From NCBI RefSeq assembly GCF_017591435.1, contig NC_059292.1, positions 32,671,543-32,735,542 of the forward strand: a DNA stretch of 64,000 nucleotides, in the 5' to 3' direction. The notes under the pieces were generated by a model that worked only from the letters and a program-made list of their open reading frames with translations, was not told where the DNA came from and did not search any database. Each line of letters starts with the position of its first letter. Position 1 is the first letter of the stretch. Below are positions 13,870-28,836 of this stretch, in pieces. The position numbers and the translations under genes were made by a program. This DNA is from Portunus trituberculatus (Eukaryota; Arthropoda; Malacostraca; Decapoda; Portunidae).

Positions 13870-15515
13870 TAAAAGAGTAAAATAACGATAAGAATATTAT
13901 TGAAAGTAGACCTGACAAGGGAAATGAGATGGTCTTCTTAGAGAGAGTTGAAAATTATAGTAAAACTGAAGAAATTTCAAATGACAAAACTAAATGTGAG
14001 ATAATTAATGGTGATTGGCTCAAGCATATATTGTCCTTGGAAGATAGACTTAACATAATTTCGAGGAAAATTAAAGACAAATTACCAGAAAATTCTTACA
14101 ATTGGTATTTTGCAGCTGGCTCAACCCCCGGGATATCATATGGACTCTCAAATGTCCACAAAGAAGGCTGCCCCATAAGACCAATCTTTTCTGCTATTAA
14201 CACCTTTAACTATAATTTGCCAAAAATTTTTGTTCCAACATTGTCACATTTAACCACTAATGAGTATGCAGTCAGGAACTAAGCTACTTTTGTTAGGGAT
14301 TTAATGAAACTTAAATTATTACTAACTTTTTATATGACCAGTTTTGACATCAAATCACTTTTTACTAATATAACCTTAACAGAGGTAATGAACATCTGCA
14401 TGGAGAAACGCAAAGATTCCTTACCTCATAACCGTACTGTTTCACAATTCAGATCATCATTGGACTTAGCTGTGAAAGAATCAGTGTTTGTTTTTAATAA
14501 CAAGTTGTACCAACAAGTTGATGGAGTGGCAATGGCGTCTCCTCTTGGTCCTACCTTGGTAAATTGCATCCTGTGTGCTTATGAAACTATCTGACTAAAA
14601 ACTGCCTAAGAGAATTTAATGCTATTGTTTACAGAAGGTATGTAGATGACTTTTTTTTTTAAAGATAAATCACATGTAAAAATTTTCCATCAATTTCTCA
14701 GTTCACAACACAGGAATATTAACTTTACACTAGAGTTGGAAGAAAACAATTCTTTACCTTTTTTAGATGTACTACTTAAGAAGTGTAATTATTGTCTAGT
14801 CACAGAAGTATACAGGAAAAAACTTTTACTGGCTTAGGACTTAATTTCACATCTTGTGTTCCTAACATATATATAAGGTCAACTCTATTGAAACCTTATT
14901 ATATAGGACCTTTTTCATATGTAGTTCTTGGATAAATTTTTACAAAGAGATTAATAGGTTAAAAGAATATTTTACATCAAATGGATATCCAGTAGCATTA
15001 TTTCAGAAGCATGTGCAAAAGTTTTTATGTAATAAATTTAGCAGTAAGGATAAAAACATTTAACTTATCTTAAACTACCTTTCCAAGGTCATATCAGCTA
15101 TCAGGTGAGGAAAGTATTAACAACTCTGTTACGTAAACATTCTCCAGATTTAACCTTAAGCTTTATTTTGTTAATACAAATACTATTGGTTATCTGTTTA
15201 GACATAAGAATAAGCTACCTGATCCCTTGAGCTCATACATAGTATACCAAATTTGCTGTCCCAGTTGTAAAACAGGGTACATCGGCTCAATAAGCCGAAA
15301 CTTAAAATTACGTATGTGTGAACACAAGGGTATCTCCTTTACGACAGGCAAACAGATCTCAAATCCAAGTTTCTCTGTTATTAAAAACCATTCTAGAGAG
15401 TTAGATCATGCTTTCATGGAACAGGATTTCAAATATTGTACAAAGCTTGGACACAATCTGAATTAAGAATTGCTGAATCATTTTGTATTCATAAATATAA
15501 TAAGCCTTAGTAGTC
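13870..15515 (+). pseudogene. Penelope-like element: reverse transcriptase plus GIY-YIG endonuclease, inactivated
   Basis: The plus strand holds the ordered landmarks of a Penelope-like retroelement. PDKGNEMVFL lies near 13,905 and SYGLSNVHKEGCPIRPIFSA near 14,130. Motif A, SFDIKSLFTNI, is near 14,340; motif B, DGVAMASPLGPTLVN, near 14,518; motif C, YVDD, at 14,639-14,650; and NNSLPFLDVLL near 14,740. Then follow TGLGLNFTSC (14,830) and a GIY-YIG-type segment with CPSCKTGYIGS at about 15,250, ending in LRIAESFCIHKYNKP near 15,465. The catalytic aspartates of motifs A and C are retained. The reading frame is broken by an in-frame stop at 14,280-14,282, a stop near 14,594, a one-base shift in the ten-T run just after YVDD, and several breaks at 14,880-15,200. 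The copy is nearly full length for the catalytic part but cannot make protein. Confidence 0.9.
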
Positions 15516-15930
15516 AAGAAACTCACTTAACTGTTATTCCATAGTTTAATATCCACGTCAGTTCTTTCTGTTTTTGTTTCTTGGATTTCTGGCTTTTGTT
15601 TTCTTATAACTAATGATTTTTATTGTTTTCTATAGGTTTTATTAGTTTTCATAAATAATCTTCCTTTTATGCATTTTATAAATGACTAGGGAACTAGAAT
15701 TTATTTTATTATAATTGTGTGTATGGATCAGGCAGGTTTGCTAGGTGTCTGTTGCTGGGACAGGGTACATAAGAGATGTTTCCGTTATCCAGGACCTTTC
15801 TGTTCTAGGATCTTTTGGAAGGTGTGCGCCTCCCCTCACTCACTCTCTGCACGTTGTCTGAGTGTTTGCATGAAGATGGTATTATGTTGTCCCGAAACGT
15901 CACAAGAATTTGATCAACAGTTTTGAACAG
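15516..15930 (+). other. Probable 3' untranslated tail of the Penelope-like element
   Basis: Directly after the endonuclease tail is a non-coding segment ending with GTTGTCCCGAAACGTCACAA near 15,890. A 'CGAAACGTC' stretch close to the 3' end is something I associate with Penelope-like elements. The assignment rests on position and this motif only. It stops just before an A-rich stretch and an AT tract. Confidence 0.5.
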
Positions 15931-15952
15931 AAAAAAAATAATAATAATAAAT

Positions 15953-15954
<2 letters not shown>

Positions 15955-16018
<64 letters not shown>

Positions 16019-16036
16019 CATACATACATACATACA
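15955..16036. repeat. (AT)n plus (CATA)n microsatellite
   Basis: About 58 bp of AT are followed by six CATA units. The CATA part abuts the 3' end of a minus-strand LINE, as expected of LINE families that end in short tandem repeats. Confidence 0.93.
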
Positions 16037-16870
16037 TGCAGTATCTCTCATAAGAACATAAGAGAATGAGAGAAGTTGCAAGAGGCTGTCAGGCCTACAC
16101 ATGGCAGTTCCTGTATAAGCAAATTCCATTATTCATCCTCATCCATTAATTTCTTATAAAGCTCTATTTTGATTCAGCACTAACAACATGATTACTGAGT
16201 CCGTTCCATTCATCAACCACTCTGTTACAAAAGCCGTTCCTTTACATTTCTTTCCTAAACCTGAATTTCTCAATTTTAGACCCATTATTTTGTTTCTATC
16301 CTGGCTATCTACTTATCCTAAAGATTTGTTCATGTCTCCTTTGTTTTAACTCCTATACCATTTAAATACTCCTATCTCTAAGGAATGCAAACTTATTTTT
16401 TTTAGTCTCGCTTCGTAGGGAATATCCCTCATCCTCTGTAACTTTTAGACATTCTCGTTTGCACTCATTCTAATAGACCTGTATTCTTCCTATAATGTGA
16501 GGACCAGACTACCTCATAATCTAGATGTGGTCTGTCTAATGCTAAATATACTTTTAATATTATATCCGGACTTTTGCTTTTAACACTCCTAAAAGTTAAT
16601 CTTAGTACCCTGTTTGGTTTATTTCTCTCCTCTATGCATTGTTTTCTTAGACCAAGATCGGAGCTAACCATAACTCCTATATCTTTTTCATATTTTGAAC
16701 CTAGCAAGACCTCGTTGTTTATTGTGTATATACCTGTTGTGTGGAATTCCTCTACCTACGCTAATTACTTTGCATTTGTAAATGTTAAACTGCCTTTGCC
16801 ATCTGTCTGTCCATTCATACACCCTATCTAAATCTGTCTGCATGGTGATGGCGTCCGTATTTTACCTAAC
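16037..16870 (-). pseudogene. LINE RT C-terminal fragment with 3' end
   Basis: Reading leftwards on the minus strand, the order is ITMQTDLDRVYEWTDRWQRQ (about 16,850), VISVGRGIPHNRY (about 16,760), KYEKDIGVMVSSDLGLRKQC (about 16,690), KVYLALDRPHLDYEVVWSSH (about 16,540) and RMRDIPYEARLKK (about 16,420). After that come a decayed tail with KGDMNKSL and LMDEDE and a 3' end at the CATA repeats. These are the classic C-terminal landmarks of a CR1/L2-type LINE. The catalytic RT motifs are absent, the copy being cut at or near the CT tract at 16,911. Frames are interrupted several times. Confidence 0.85.
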
Positions 16871-16906
16871 CTATCTTCGCGTCAAATTTACTAATATCCA
16901 CTATCT

Positions 16907-20631
<3,725 letters not shown>

Positions 20632-20757
20632 TATCCTTAGACAGAAATCAAGAGTTAACTATAACTCCAAAGTCTTTTTTTTTCTGAACTTGCCAGAGCT
20701 TTGTTCTTTACACAAAAATCATCGAATCTCTGGTAAGTTCATAGAACGTTGGGATTT
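20632..20757 (-). mobile_element. Inverted 5' segment of a LINE copy
   Basis: This minus-strand stretch matches the LINE at 16,650-16,740: it reads KKKDFGVIVNS where that copy reads YEKDIGVMVSS, and the DNA aligns over about 70 bp. It sits head to head with a plus-strand piece of the same family that starts at nearly the same element position. That is the arrangement produced by twin priming. Confidence 0.75.
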
Positions 20758-21240
20758 AGGAGAGATAGTTAGCTCTAATCTCTGCCTAAGAAAACTGTGC
20801 ACAAAGGCCAGAAGTAAAGAAACCAGGTATTAGGAATATTTTCTAGCAATATTAAAAGTGTAATTCACATAGTATTATTTAAGTTATATTTGACACTAGT
20901 CAGATTTCATCTAGACTATGCTGCGCAGCTCTGGTTCTCATATTACAGGAAGGATATAGGGCTATTAGAGTCAGCAAGGAAAATGACTAAGGCTTCAAAC
21001 TTAATAAATTTTGGTTCAAGAAGGATGAAATTTTGGCTCATATAGTGGTAGATGAGTGGAATGGAGCCAATGATCAGGTTGTTAGGGTTGAACCATCAGG
21101 AAGCCTAAAAAAGATAGACAATTTTTATGGAAGGAGATGATAGTGGTAATACGTAAGCATGTTTCATACAGTGACTGCCACGGAAGACCTGATGGTTTCT
21201 AGCTTGCCTTATTTTTTTTTTAAGTTCTTCTATCCTTATG
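20758..21240 (+). pseudogene. LINE RT C-terminal fragment, 3' part of the twin-primed copy
   Basis: The plus strand reads IVSSNLCLRKLC near 20,765, VRFHLDYAAQLWFSYYRKDI near 20,905 and WNGANDQVVRVEPSGSLKK near 21,060, with frameshifts between. It is the same family as the fragment at 16,037-16,870 (compare VSSDLGLRKQC and RPHLDY). The 3' end is near 21,240, shortly after a T run. No active-site motif is present. Confidence 0.85.
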
Positions 21241-21273
21241 TCTTCCGTAAATAAGAATAAAAGGAAATGAGGT

Positions 21274-21350
21274 TTAGGATGCCCATGGTAGAACGGAGGT
21301 CACCTGGACATGGCCGTACAGGCCCAGCACTGCTTGGCACCGCGCTGTCA
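21274..21350 (-). CDS. Exon-like cassette C (CQAVL family), possible terminal exon
   Basis: On the minus strand a strong 3' splice site (TTGTTTTTCCTTAG) at 21,364-21,351 is followed by TGACAGCGCGGTGCCAAGC. Read with two carried-over bases, the stretch encodes TARCQAVLGLYGHVQVTSVL, then PWAS and a TAA stop at 21,274-21,276. Three other cassettes in this window share its core: EARCQTLLALHLQ at 23,512 and EAAQCQAVLRYRLNG at 62,344 and 63,951. Function is unknown. It could instead be part of a dispersed repeat that happens to look coding. No upstream exon, start codon or promoter could be linked. Confidence 0.4.
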
Positions 21351-21523
21351 CTAAGGAAAAACAATCCCTCTCCACACCATGCTTCATGGACCAGAAATGT
21401 GTAAATATGATACACGATTGCCAGACAGCCTGTGATCAAGAGGAAAATTTTCTGGTCCAATAACCCGGTAGAAAATAAGATTTTTATGGCCAGACCGTGA
21501 ATTGCCCAGTACTTCACTGCTTA

Positions 21524-21588
<65 letters not shown>
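21524..21588. repeat. (GT)n microsatellite
   Basis: A GT tract of about 65 bp. Confidence 0.96.
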
Positions 21589-21589
<1 letters not shown>

Positions 21590-21664
21590 TATGTGTGTAT
21601 TTTGAAAAACAATAAAGAAGGACAATAAGAGAGGCTGCTGACGGTGTGGTTTGTGTCCCTGGAA

Positions 21665-21999
21665 AAGTGGTTCCCAACTTGTGGTACGCGAAGGCCTTCC
21701 AGGTGGTACATGAACGCTCTCGGGATCATATGCGATTTTTTGTTAAATTAAACTGACTAATTTCTCAAAAAAATATATTATTGTTTTACACAAGATTATT
21801 TGGCATTGGTCAGCTGGTAGAGAAGAAACAGATGCATCCCTCACATTAAACTGAGTTATATTCCTTGTTAGTTCATTTGTGTTCTACTTGTGAATGAAAT
21901 TGATATTTGCTGGAACTGAGTTTTTGTGGAACTAGGTGCACGTGGTGACTGTACGGTACTGCAAGTGGTAGTCGCTCAGTAAAAGGTTGGGAACCACTG
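21665..21999. mobile_element. hAT-type MITE
   Basis: A 335-bp non-autonomous element. The left end is AGTGGTTCCCAACTTGTGGT and the right end GGTTGGGAACCACTG, giving terminal inverted repeats of about 14-15 bp. The 8-bp flanks are CCCTGGAA and CCTTATAA, matching at five of eight positions: a degenerate target duplication at best. The interior has no transposase. CAGTGGTTCCCAA ends are usual for hAT-superfamily elements. Confidence 0.8.
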
Positions 22000-22040
22000 C
22001 CTTATAACTTCAGCGATGATAATACACTAAAATCTGAAAG

Positions 22041-22046
22041 TTTATT
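22041..22046 (-). promoter_or_regulatory. Possible polyadenylation signal
   Basis: AATAAA on the minus strand, about 235 nt downstream of the stop codon of the possible terminal exon at 22,279-22,320. An isolated hexamer in AT-rich DNA is weak evidence alone. Confidence 0.3.
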
Positions 22047-22278
22047 CTAAAGAATTAACAAATACAAACATGTCGAATTACTGGTTGCATTTATGCCTAT
22101 AATTATTTAGCTGTCAGTTTGCTTTCCTACTCGCCATATTCATGAACAAACAAGTTTGAATTTACTACATTTTAATCTTTCATCACTTAGACGAATACCT
22201 ATTTTTCATACTCCCAGTATGACTAAATTCTAAAGACTGTGTCGACATCATAGCTTAAAATATTAATGAAAAAGACCG

Positions 22279-22320
22279 TCAGCTGCAGTTCTTGGTCTTG
22301 AAGGGGGCGGCGGTGATGCG
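22279..22320 (-). CDS. Possible terminal exon of an unknown gene
   Basis: On the minus strand, after a possible 3' splice site (ACCTTACATAACCCAG), fourteen codons read RITAAPFKTKNCS and a TGA stop. Twelve of the thirteen sense codons end in C and the other (AAG, twice) ends in G, in a region that is otherwise AT-rich; this codon pattern is far from the local background. A minus-strand AATAAA lies 235 nt downstream. I do not recognise the protein, and no partner exon was found. Without an acceptor at that AG, the frame extends upstream through EGTSQPYITQ to about 22,350. Confidence 0.3.
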   Translation of the reverse strand, partial: RITAAPFKTKNCS

Positions 22321-22350
22321 CTGGGTTATGTAAGGTTGGCTCGTGCCCTC

Positions 22351-23365
22351 ACAACTTAAACACTACACTCTATCAAAAAAGTTTTAAGAATTTAGGTTTC
22401 ATGAAATGCCATTCTCTTACATAATGTTTTCTTTTCCTTGTAGATGATTTTGCATCTTGTTGACGTCCTGGCCATCATTGTAAACATCTCGCTTCCTGAA
22501 ATACTGTAGGTTTCACCTCATCTTAAACATTCATTATTTTATGTTGTTTGTAACTAAGTTTTTAATATAATGACGTCTCGTAATGATCTAGAATTATTCT
22601 ATTTCTGATTAGGAATTTTCTTTCCTATTAGTTGGTGGGGTGGAAAGCAGCGTTATAACACTGTCAGTTTGTCTTGGTATCTACTCCAGTACAGTGAACT
22701 ATTTTCTTCCTGCTCATGATAATAATACTTGCTTCTCTTGTAATTGCCTATGAATTTTCAAACCACTCAATGACAGTTCTTTCTTTCAAAAATATTTCCT
22801 TTATCATAAACTAAAATGTTGTCTCTCTTGGCACCTCATGTAACGCCATTCCTGTGAAATAACACTGGCATCATCCTGAGCCATACTAGAAGGTATATGC
22901 AAAGCTGCTCAAGGAGATCGATGTTCAGTAGCAACAACACCAATTCAAATTTGCTGCTTTATGATGAAGAGTTGAAAGTCAGTAGTGTCCAAACAACGTA
23001 GATTATGCTCAGCATCTTGAAGATTGAAGGCAAGGCTGAAATATTGGTAATGATCTCATTAATGATAGCACGAGTTACCATCAAAATACTTCTATACGTT
23101 CCATTCACTTATAGGCAAGCAAATATTTTATCATCTATAGAAACAAACACGAGTAGCATGTACCGTTGAAGTGCGAAGTGTTTTGCCTCTCCACCATAGT
23201 GGCGGACAAGTAAATAAATAGATACTGACGATATTAAGACAGTCTAGAAGTTTGAGTTAGTATTGAAAAGTACCAATGAAATTTCCCTTTAGGTTACGCG
23301 GCTCCAGTTTTACGTAAAGGACCAGCGGCTGCTTCAGTTCCCTTTCGAAAATAGGTGTTTTGACG
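22351..23365. other. Unassigned sequence
   Basis: AT-rich, with no frame I recognise and no tandem array. Confidence 0.55.
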
Positions 23366-23512
23366 TTAGATACATTTTGAGTTTTGCGTCTCTCTAAGAT
23401 GATGAATTTCGCCTCCAGTAAGAGGCGTGAAGATGTAACATGCCCGGAGCAGAGCGTAGGACACCTCTTCACCTTGCAGGTGAAGAGCCAACAGTGTTTG
23501 GCACCGTGCCTC
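23366..23512 (-). CDS. Exon-like cassette D (CQTLL family)
   Basis: On the minus strand a strong 3' splice site (TATTTCTTCCATTCTTTTAG) ends at 23,513. The next bases open in frame as EARCQTLLALHLQGEEVSYA and run 48 codons to TAA at 23,366-23,368. The first thirteen residues align with the other cassettes (E/T-A-R/Q-C-Q-A/T-V/L-L). After CTGCAAG at codon 13-14 lies GTGAAG, a good 5' splice site, so the true exon might be only 40 nt. Product unknown. Confidence 0.4.
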   Translation of the reverse strand, partial: EARCQTLLALHLQGEEVSYALLRACYIFTPLTGGEIHHLRETQNSKCI

Positions 23513-25474
23513 CTAAAAGAATGGAAGAAATAGATAGTTAGAATAGCTTCAGTCTTTTTAATCAGAAATATTTATAATGATAACACTAGGTAACTAAAGA
23601 GCCAGTCATCATTTAAAGCACATCAGGTCATTTAACATGGCAACCTCCTTTGTAATTGTACATTCATGGGCATCCAATGAGTAGCTTAAACCTTACCTAT
23701 GTGTTCGTGTGTGCTGTTGTTATTTTCAGCTAAGAAATTGTGAAGGAGTACATGTTCAAGACGGGCGAGAAGCTTCTGACGGCGTGGTGCATGTTACAAA
23801 ATCACCAATGGCAGCGAAACAATGAAATTTCCTCTCAATTAAAGTACTATATTGGTGATCTTATTTATGTCATGATGTTTTCTTTCCTGTGTTTGCTTGT
23901 TTGTCTTTTTATGACCGTCAAGAAATACTCACATCTACTTCATTTTTAGCTATATACATTTAAGGTGACGAAAACTCCATTTTGTTTTTCTCAGCTTGAC
24001 TAAGATAGAAAATTACCTGTGTTGGATACATGACTTGTGATGTCGAAAGAAACTATCAAGTTGAGTCCGTGTTTGTCTTGATGGAGGCCGCGCGTGGTGG
24101 TGGTGGTGGTGGTGGTGTGCTGTCAAGGAGGGTGAGGCCTTGGGTCGTGCCCTCTTAACACCTCTCGCAGGTTGTCCATCAACGCATCAACATAATAGTT
24201 TTTTTTTTTTATTTAGGTTTAAGAAATTATCCCTTTTCGGCAATGTTTGTAATTATCAGAAGTTGAAGGTGGTTACGTCAGGTACATTCTGTTCAGCAGT
24301 GTACAACAGCAGTTTGCCATCATCTAACATAGGGTTCATTTTGAGTTACCGTCAGTCAGTTTTGTCTGTCATGCAACAACAGTATTACTCATGAAATTTG
24401 GTGTAACTTTTTGAAATATTTCCTGTAATGTTGTTTTAGGTCTACTTAAATCTATTTCCCTTTTTTGTCATAGATAGTAGGAATAATGAGTTTGATATAT
24501 ATTTTTCAGCAATATTATTGAGATTTAGCTGATAATAAGTCTTGGAATGCACGTGCACCATTATTCTGCCTCTATATACCTTCAATCCTGTTCACATTGG
24601 TAGTTCTTTAATAGTCAGAGCCATTGCTTAACACTGTAAGTTGTCAAATGTTGATCCATATCTCGCTCTTCTATGATTGAAAAATGACATCGCAATAACA
24701 AATATCTAAAGTCTCTTTGGATTCCATGTAAAAACATCCTAATAAGTAACAATGGGCCTGCTAGCAGATGTAGGGACAGCAGAATAGAAATCCGAATGTG
24801 TAGTAAAGATACTAAAGCACACTTCAGCTGTCTTCTGTCCTGGTATCTGGGCGACCTAACCTCAGTATACAGTCTCCAGTTTTTTTTTAAATTTAGTGTT
24901 AGTTACCCATTTTGTATAACGCCGTGCTCAATTCACAACCTGCTTGATATATTGCCCATTGAGTACCTACTATTTGCAATTTTTCATGCACCAAGAAATA
25001 ATACCGGCGAGCAGTGAAACAAAGCTTTGTCGTGTGACCCGCTAGGTGTCTGCCATGAACAGTAGACCACTAAAAATTATCTTTATTATATTAACCATAT
25101 AAGTATCCGTTGTTTTATTCTCTTTCTCGGCTTTTTTTCCGTGCATCCTGACTCCAACGACACGCACAGCACAGAGCTATGGTACTGAAGGCAGGTTCAG
25201 GATGTGGTGATCTAAGTTTCAGCTTCAGAAGAGAAAAAAATTATATTGATTGAGAACATTGCTTGTCTTTCTGGAATTAGAACACGGTTTTATGAAGGAT
25301 CTTAGATTTATTCATACATTTCTGCACAATGATGACAACCTACTGTTGATGAGTTCTTGTTTTAGATTAGCCTCATCATATCTTGTAAATAGTTCGTCTT
25401 CTGAAGGCTTAATAATATACTTCAGTGGGGAGGCTTACTTGTAAAGAGGGTGTAGTCATTTCTACAAATCTACA
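23513..25474. other. Unassigned region
   Basis: AT-rich, with a 25-bp GGT tract at 24,093-24,117. Frames up to 84 codons (24,140-24,394) are unrecognised. No transposon landmarks were seen. Confidence 0.55.
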
Positions 25475-26290
25475 ATAATTGGAGTGCTGCCAGATGTCCT
25501 ACACACAGATGGTCATATTTCCTACAAAAAATAAGTATCCAGCACATTTTCTAAACAAAAATTAAGTACTCAACAGGGCAGATTTCTTACAACTTTAGCC
25601 ATCTTAGAGTAGTGACATATTTCCTACACTCAAAAATATGTTCTATCACAAATCTTAGAGTGATACAGCATATCTCCTCACAATTTTCTCTACTGTCACA
25701 TTCTTCACACGATGTAGGCGTACATCTCTAGCTTGTTATATGTCCGTTCAGACAGACGGCATGTTTTGTACCACAGCCCCTGAAACAAGCATAGCTTTCC
25801 ATCTGTGCAAATTGCGTAACAATCCTTGTGTCAGCAGCAGGTAATTACAGCAATCCTCCAACATGACCTATTAGTCGTACTGACATTGATGACATGCTTG
25901 AGATTTTCATTTAAAAGTGCCTTTGTAAGACGTTTTAGCCATCTTAATGAGAAATAAAACGTTCCATTTTGATTAATATGCTTTATAGCTTCTACAGTTT
26001 TATGTTATATACATCCATATTCTCCTTGAGTATCATCATTTGTAGTGTCTGTAGGAGATATGGCAGTATAATTGTAAGGAATCACAATAATCGGTGTACT
26101 GCCACATGCCTTACACAAATTTCCTACACAAAGAAGAATTATCCAGCACATTTCCTACACAGTAACTTAGAACCCAGGATATTCCCTACACCTACTGTGT
26201 GTAGGAGATATGCTGTAAGAAATATGTCACTACTCTAAAAACTGCTGAGTTTATAGATGTATCCTGTAGGAAATGTGACAGGAAATGTAG
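25475..26290. repeat. Region of direct and inverted repeats with TGTAGGAAAT motifs
   Basis: Two related blocks occur. Block 1 (25,475-25,650) has CTACACACAGATGG, ATCCAGCACATTTT and AGAGTAGTGACATATTTCCT. Block 2 (26,084-26,290) has the same ATCCAGCACATTT in direct order, then the inverse AATATGTCACTACTCT and TGTGTGTAGGAGATATG. GTAGGAAAT and its complement ATTTCCTAC recur at least eight times. The pattern suggests a foldback or composite MITE, or two partly overlapping copies in opposite orientation. Ends are not sharply defined. Confidence 0.55.
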
Positions 26291-26764
26291 CGCGCCCCCT
26301 GTAAAGCTATTCACTAGCTTTCTTTTTCTTTTAATTGAATAAATAAACAAAAGAAAAGATAAGTCTGAAAACAAGGTTAAGAGGCAACACAAATACCCGA
26401 CTCATAGAGATAGGCGCTACCGGGACATGAAGTGGTGACGTAATTATGTGATCTAAGATAGCAACAGCCACTCCAGACAACTCACACATTTACGAATTAC
26501 TTTCCTTCCTTGTCACTCTGTAAAATGTATCAGAAGTACTCGTATATAAGGTTGAGTCATATTATGGAATAGAGTGTTTAGCTTTTCGCTTCATTCCAAC
26601 ACTCAAAAATCTGATAAATATTTGTGGCGTAGCAACTACTAATGAATGAAAATATACTTGAAAGTATTTACATAATTAAGAGCAAGAGTGTGACCTGTGA
26701 GTTATAAGTTGGTGGTTGACCTGAGTAGCGAAGACACTTGGCTGCTGCGGGTTAAATGAAAGGA
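26291..26764. other. Unassigned sequence
   Basis: No recognisable feature. Confidence 0.55.
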
Positions 26765-26892
<128 letters not shown>

Positions 26893-26989
26893 CATTTCTG
26901 AAGACCTGATCCACCTGTAATGTCGGGCCTGGCAGAGATTGGTGAAGCTATAAGCGTAGAGATGCCGCGAACACACGAATATTACAGTA

Positions 26990-27975
26990 ATGTTTGTTAA
27001 CGCATCTCTGCAATTGTATTACATACCAGTTGATATGCAAATTGGTTTGTTTAATACTATAGTATTGCCAATACTGACTTATTCATGTGAAATATGAGGA
27101 CATTATATATTTAGAAAAGTAGAACTGCTGCACTTAAAATTCTGTAAGCAAATATTGTTTGTTCACAAAAATACTTGCAATGATATGGTTTATGGAGAAC
27201 TTGGTGTATTTCCACTTATTATTCATATAAAATGTAAAATGATTGGGTATTGGGCTAAAATGATTTCAGGTAAAGACTCTAAATTATGTTTTATAATGTA
27301 TCAGTGTTTATAGCCTGTATCAAAAATATCAGCAATGAATGTGGCATGTCATGATTATGGTTATTACAAGATGTTCCTAATGTTACGTGGGTTATAAAAC
27401 CTGTGCAGTTACGATTGAGCGACCAGTGGATAACAACTTGGCGAAGTAACCGTGCAACAAAGTCTTTATGTAATTATTATAGGATGTTTAAATTACATTA
27501 CGGTATGGAATGTTATATTGTAAAACTGCAGAAGACTAGCCCCATATTATTAACAAAGCTGAGAACTCTTAATAATAAGTTGCCTGTTAATGTTAGTAGA
27601 CATCATAGTATTAGTAGAGAGAACCGACTTTGCTGTAAATGTGGTGTGGGTGTTGTTGGTGATGAATACCATGTTCTCTTTGACTGCACCAATAGGGACA
27701 TCGTGAGATTAAGGGATACGTATTTGTCAGAGTATTTTACGTATAGGCCAACTTACTTTAAATATATTTTGTTGATGCAAAACACAAATGTGAAGGTTTT
27801 TTCAAATTCTGTCTCTGTTTTTTTAAATTAGTATTGAATATGTTTAGATAAGTACTGAATGTGTAAGGTAATTCTTTCTTTATTGTTATATTTGAAATGT
27901 GAATTAGAGCTGAGCTCCATACTTTTATATAGTTTGAGCTACTAAATAAATTCATTCACTCATTCATTCATTCAC
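26990..27975 (+). pseudogene. LINE C-terminal fragment ending in ATTC repeats
   Basis: The plus strand reads GLFNTIVLPILTYSCEIWGH near 27,040, then KFCKQILFVHKNT and MVYGELGVFPL, and after a frame change DVPNVTWVIKPVQLRLSDQW near 27,370. It ends in a cysteine/histidine segment with CCKCGVGVVGDEYHVLFDC at about 27,632-27,690. This is the thumb plus zinc-knuckle-like tail typical of several invertebrate LINE clades. The 3' end carries AATAAATTCATTCACTCATT with repeated ATTC units to about 27,975. RT active-site motifs are not present, so the copy is 5'-truncated. Confidence 0.85.
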
Positions 27976-28761
27976 ACTCGTATATTGCTTAGTGCCTTTC
28001 ATTTGATGAAGAACAAGAAACAAACCTCCACAAGCACACTACTAGCAATGAAGAGTTTAAGAAAGACCTCGGGGGAAAAGCTATCTATTTGTTTTAACAA
28101 AATATTTTCCTGATTACCGAATGTCAAAAAATCTTGATCTCTAGAGTTTCATGAATATTGGTTTTGTTTTTCCATAAGATGACGAAGAAAGCGAATAACC
28201 ATAGAAGACGCAAAGGAAGGGAACTAAGTCACTAGTGTGGGTGGGTGGGAGCAGGTGCACACAGTCAGGACAACAACACAGAGGAGCTGATAATTGTATC
28301 TTATCATGTATCTATCAGCCGACCCGCGGAACTACCCGTAGCAGCAACTGAGTGTAAGGCGGAAGCACACCCATGACTCCTCTGTAATTATGCCTGTTTA
28401 GTGATTAGATTTTTAATGTTCATTATTATTAAGTTGACTTGTGATCTTTTAAGAAAAACAAACAAGGAAACAGATCATTACGAATCTTTCATTCATTACT
28501 GCTTAATTTCACATAACTAGAAAGAAGGGTCGTCTTGTGTGTGCATTACTATTTGTGCACGTAGCGGCTTTCTAAGTAAGAAAAATACTGAAAACCTAAA
28601 GACAAATAAGGCAATGGTGAGTAGCAGTCATATTTTGTCCCCACTGGATGAAAAAATTCAGCCAGAAGTACCAACTCTTGACCGTTCTGTGATTGTTACT
28701 TTGCATCAGCCCTCGTGTTTACTGAACTAGTGAAGAACATCTCATGAAAAAAGTAAATTTG

Positions 28762-28766
<5 letters not shown>
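27976..28766. other. Unassigned sequence
   Basis: No recognisable gene or repeat. A GC-richer patch lies at 28,310-28,380. Confidence 0.55.

Positions 28767-28832
<66 letters not shown>
28767..28832. repeat. (AT)n microsatellite
   Basis: A 66-bp AT tract. Confidence 0.97.
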
Positions 28833-28836
<4 letters not shown>

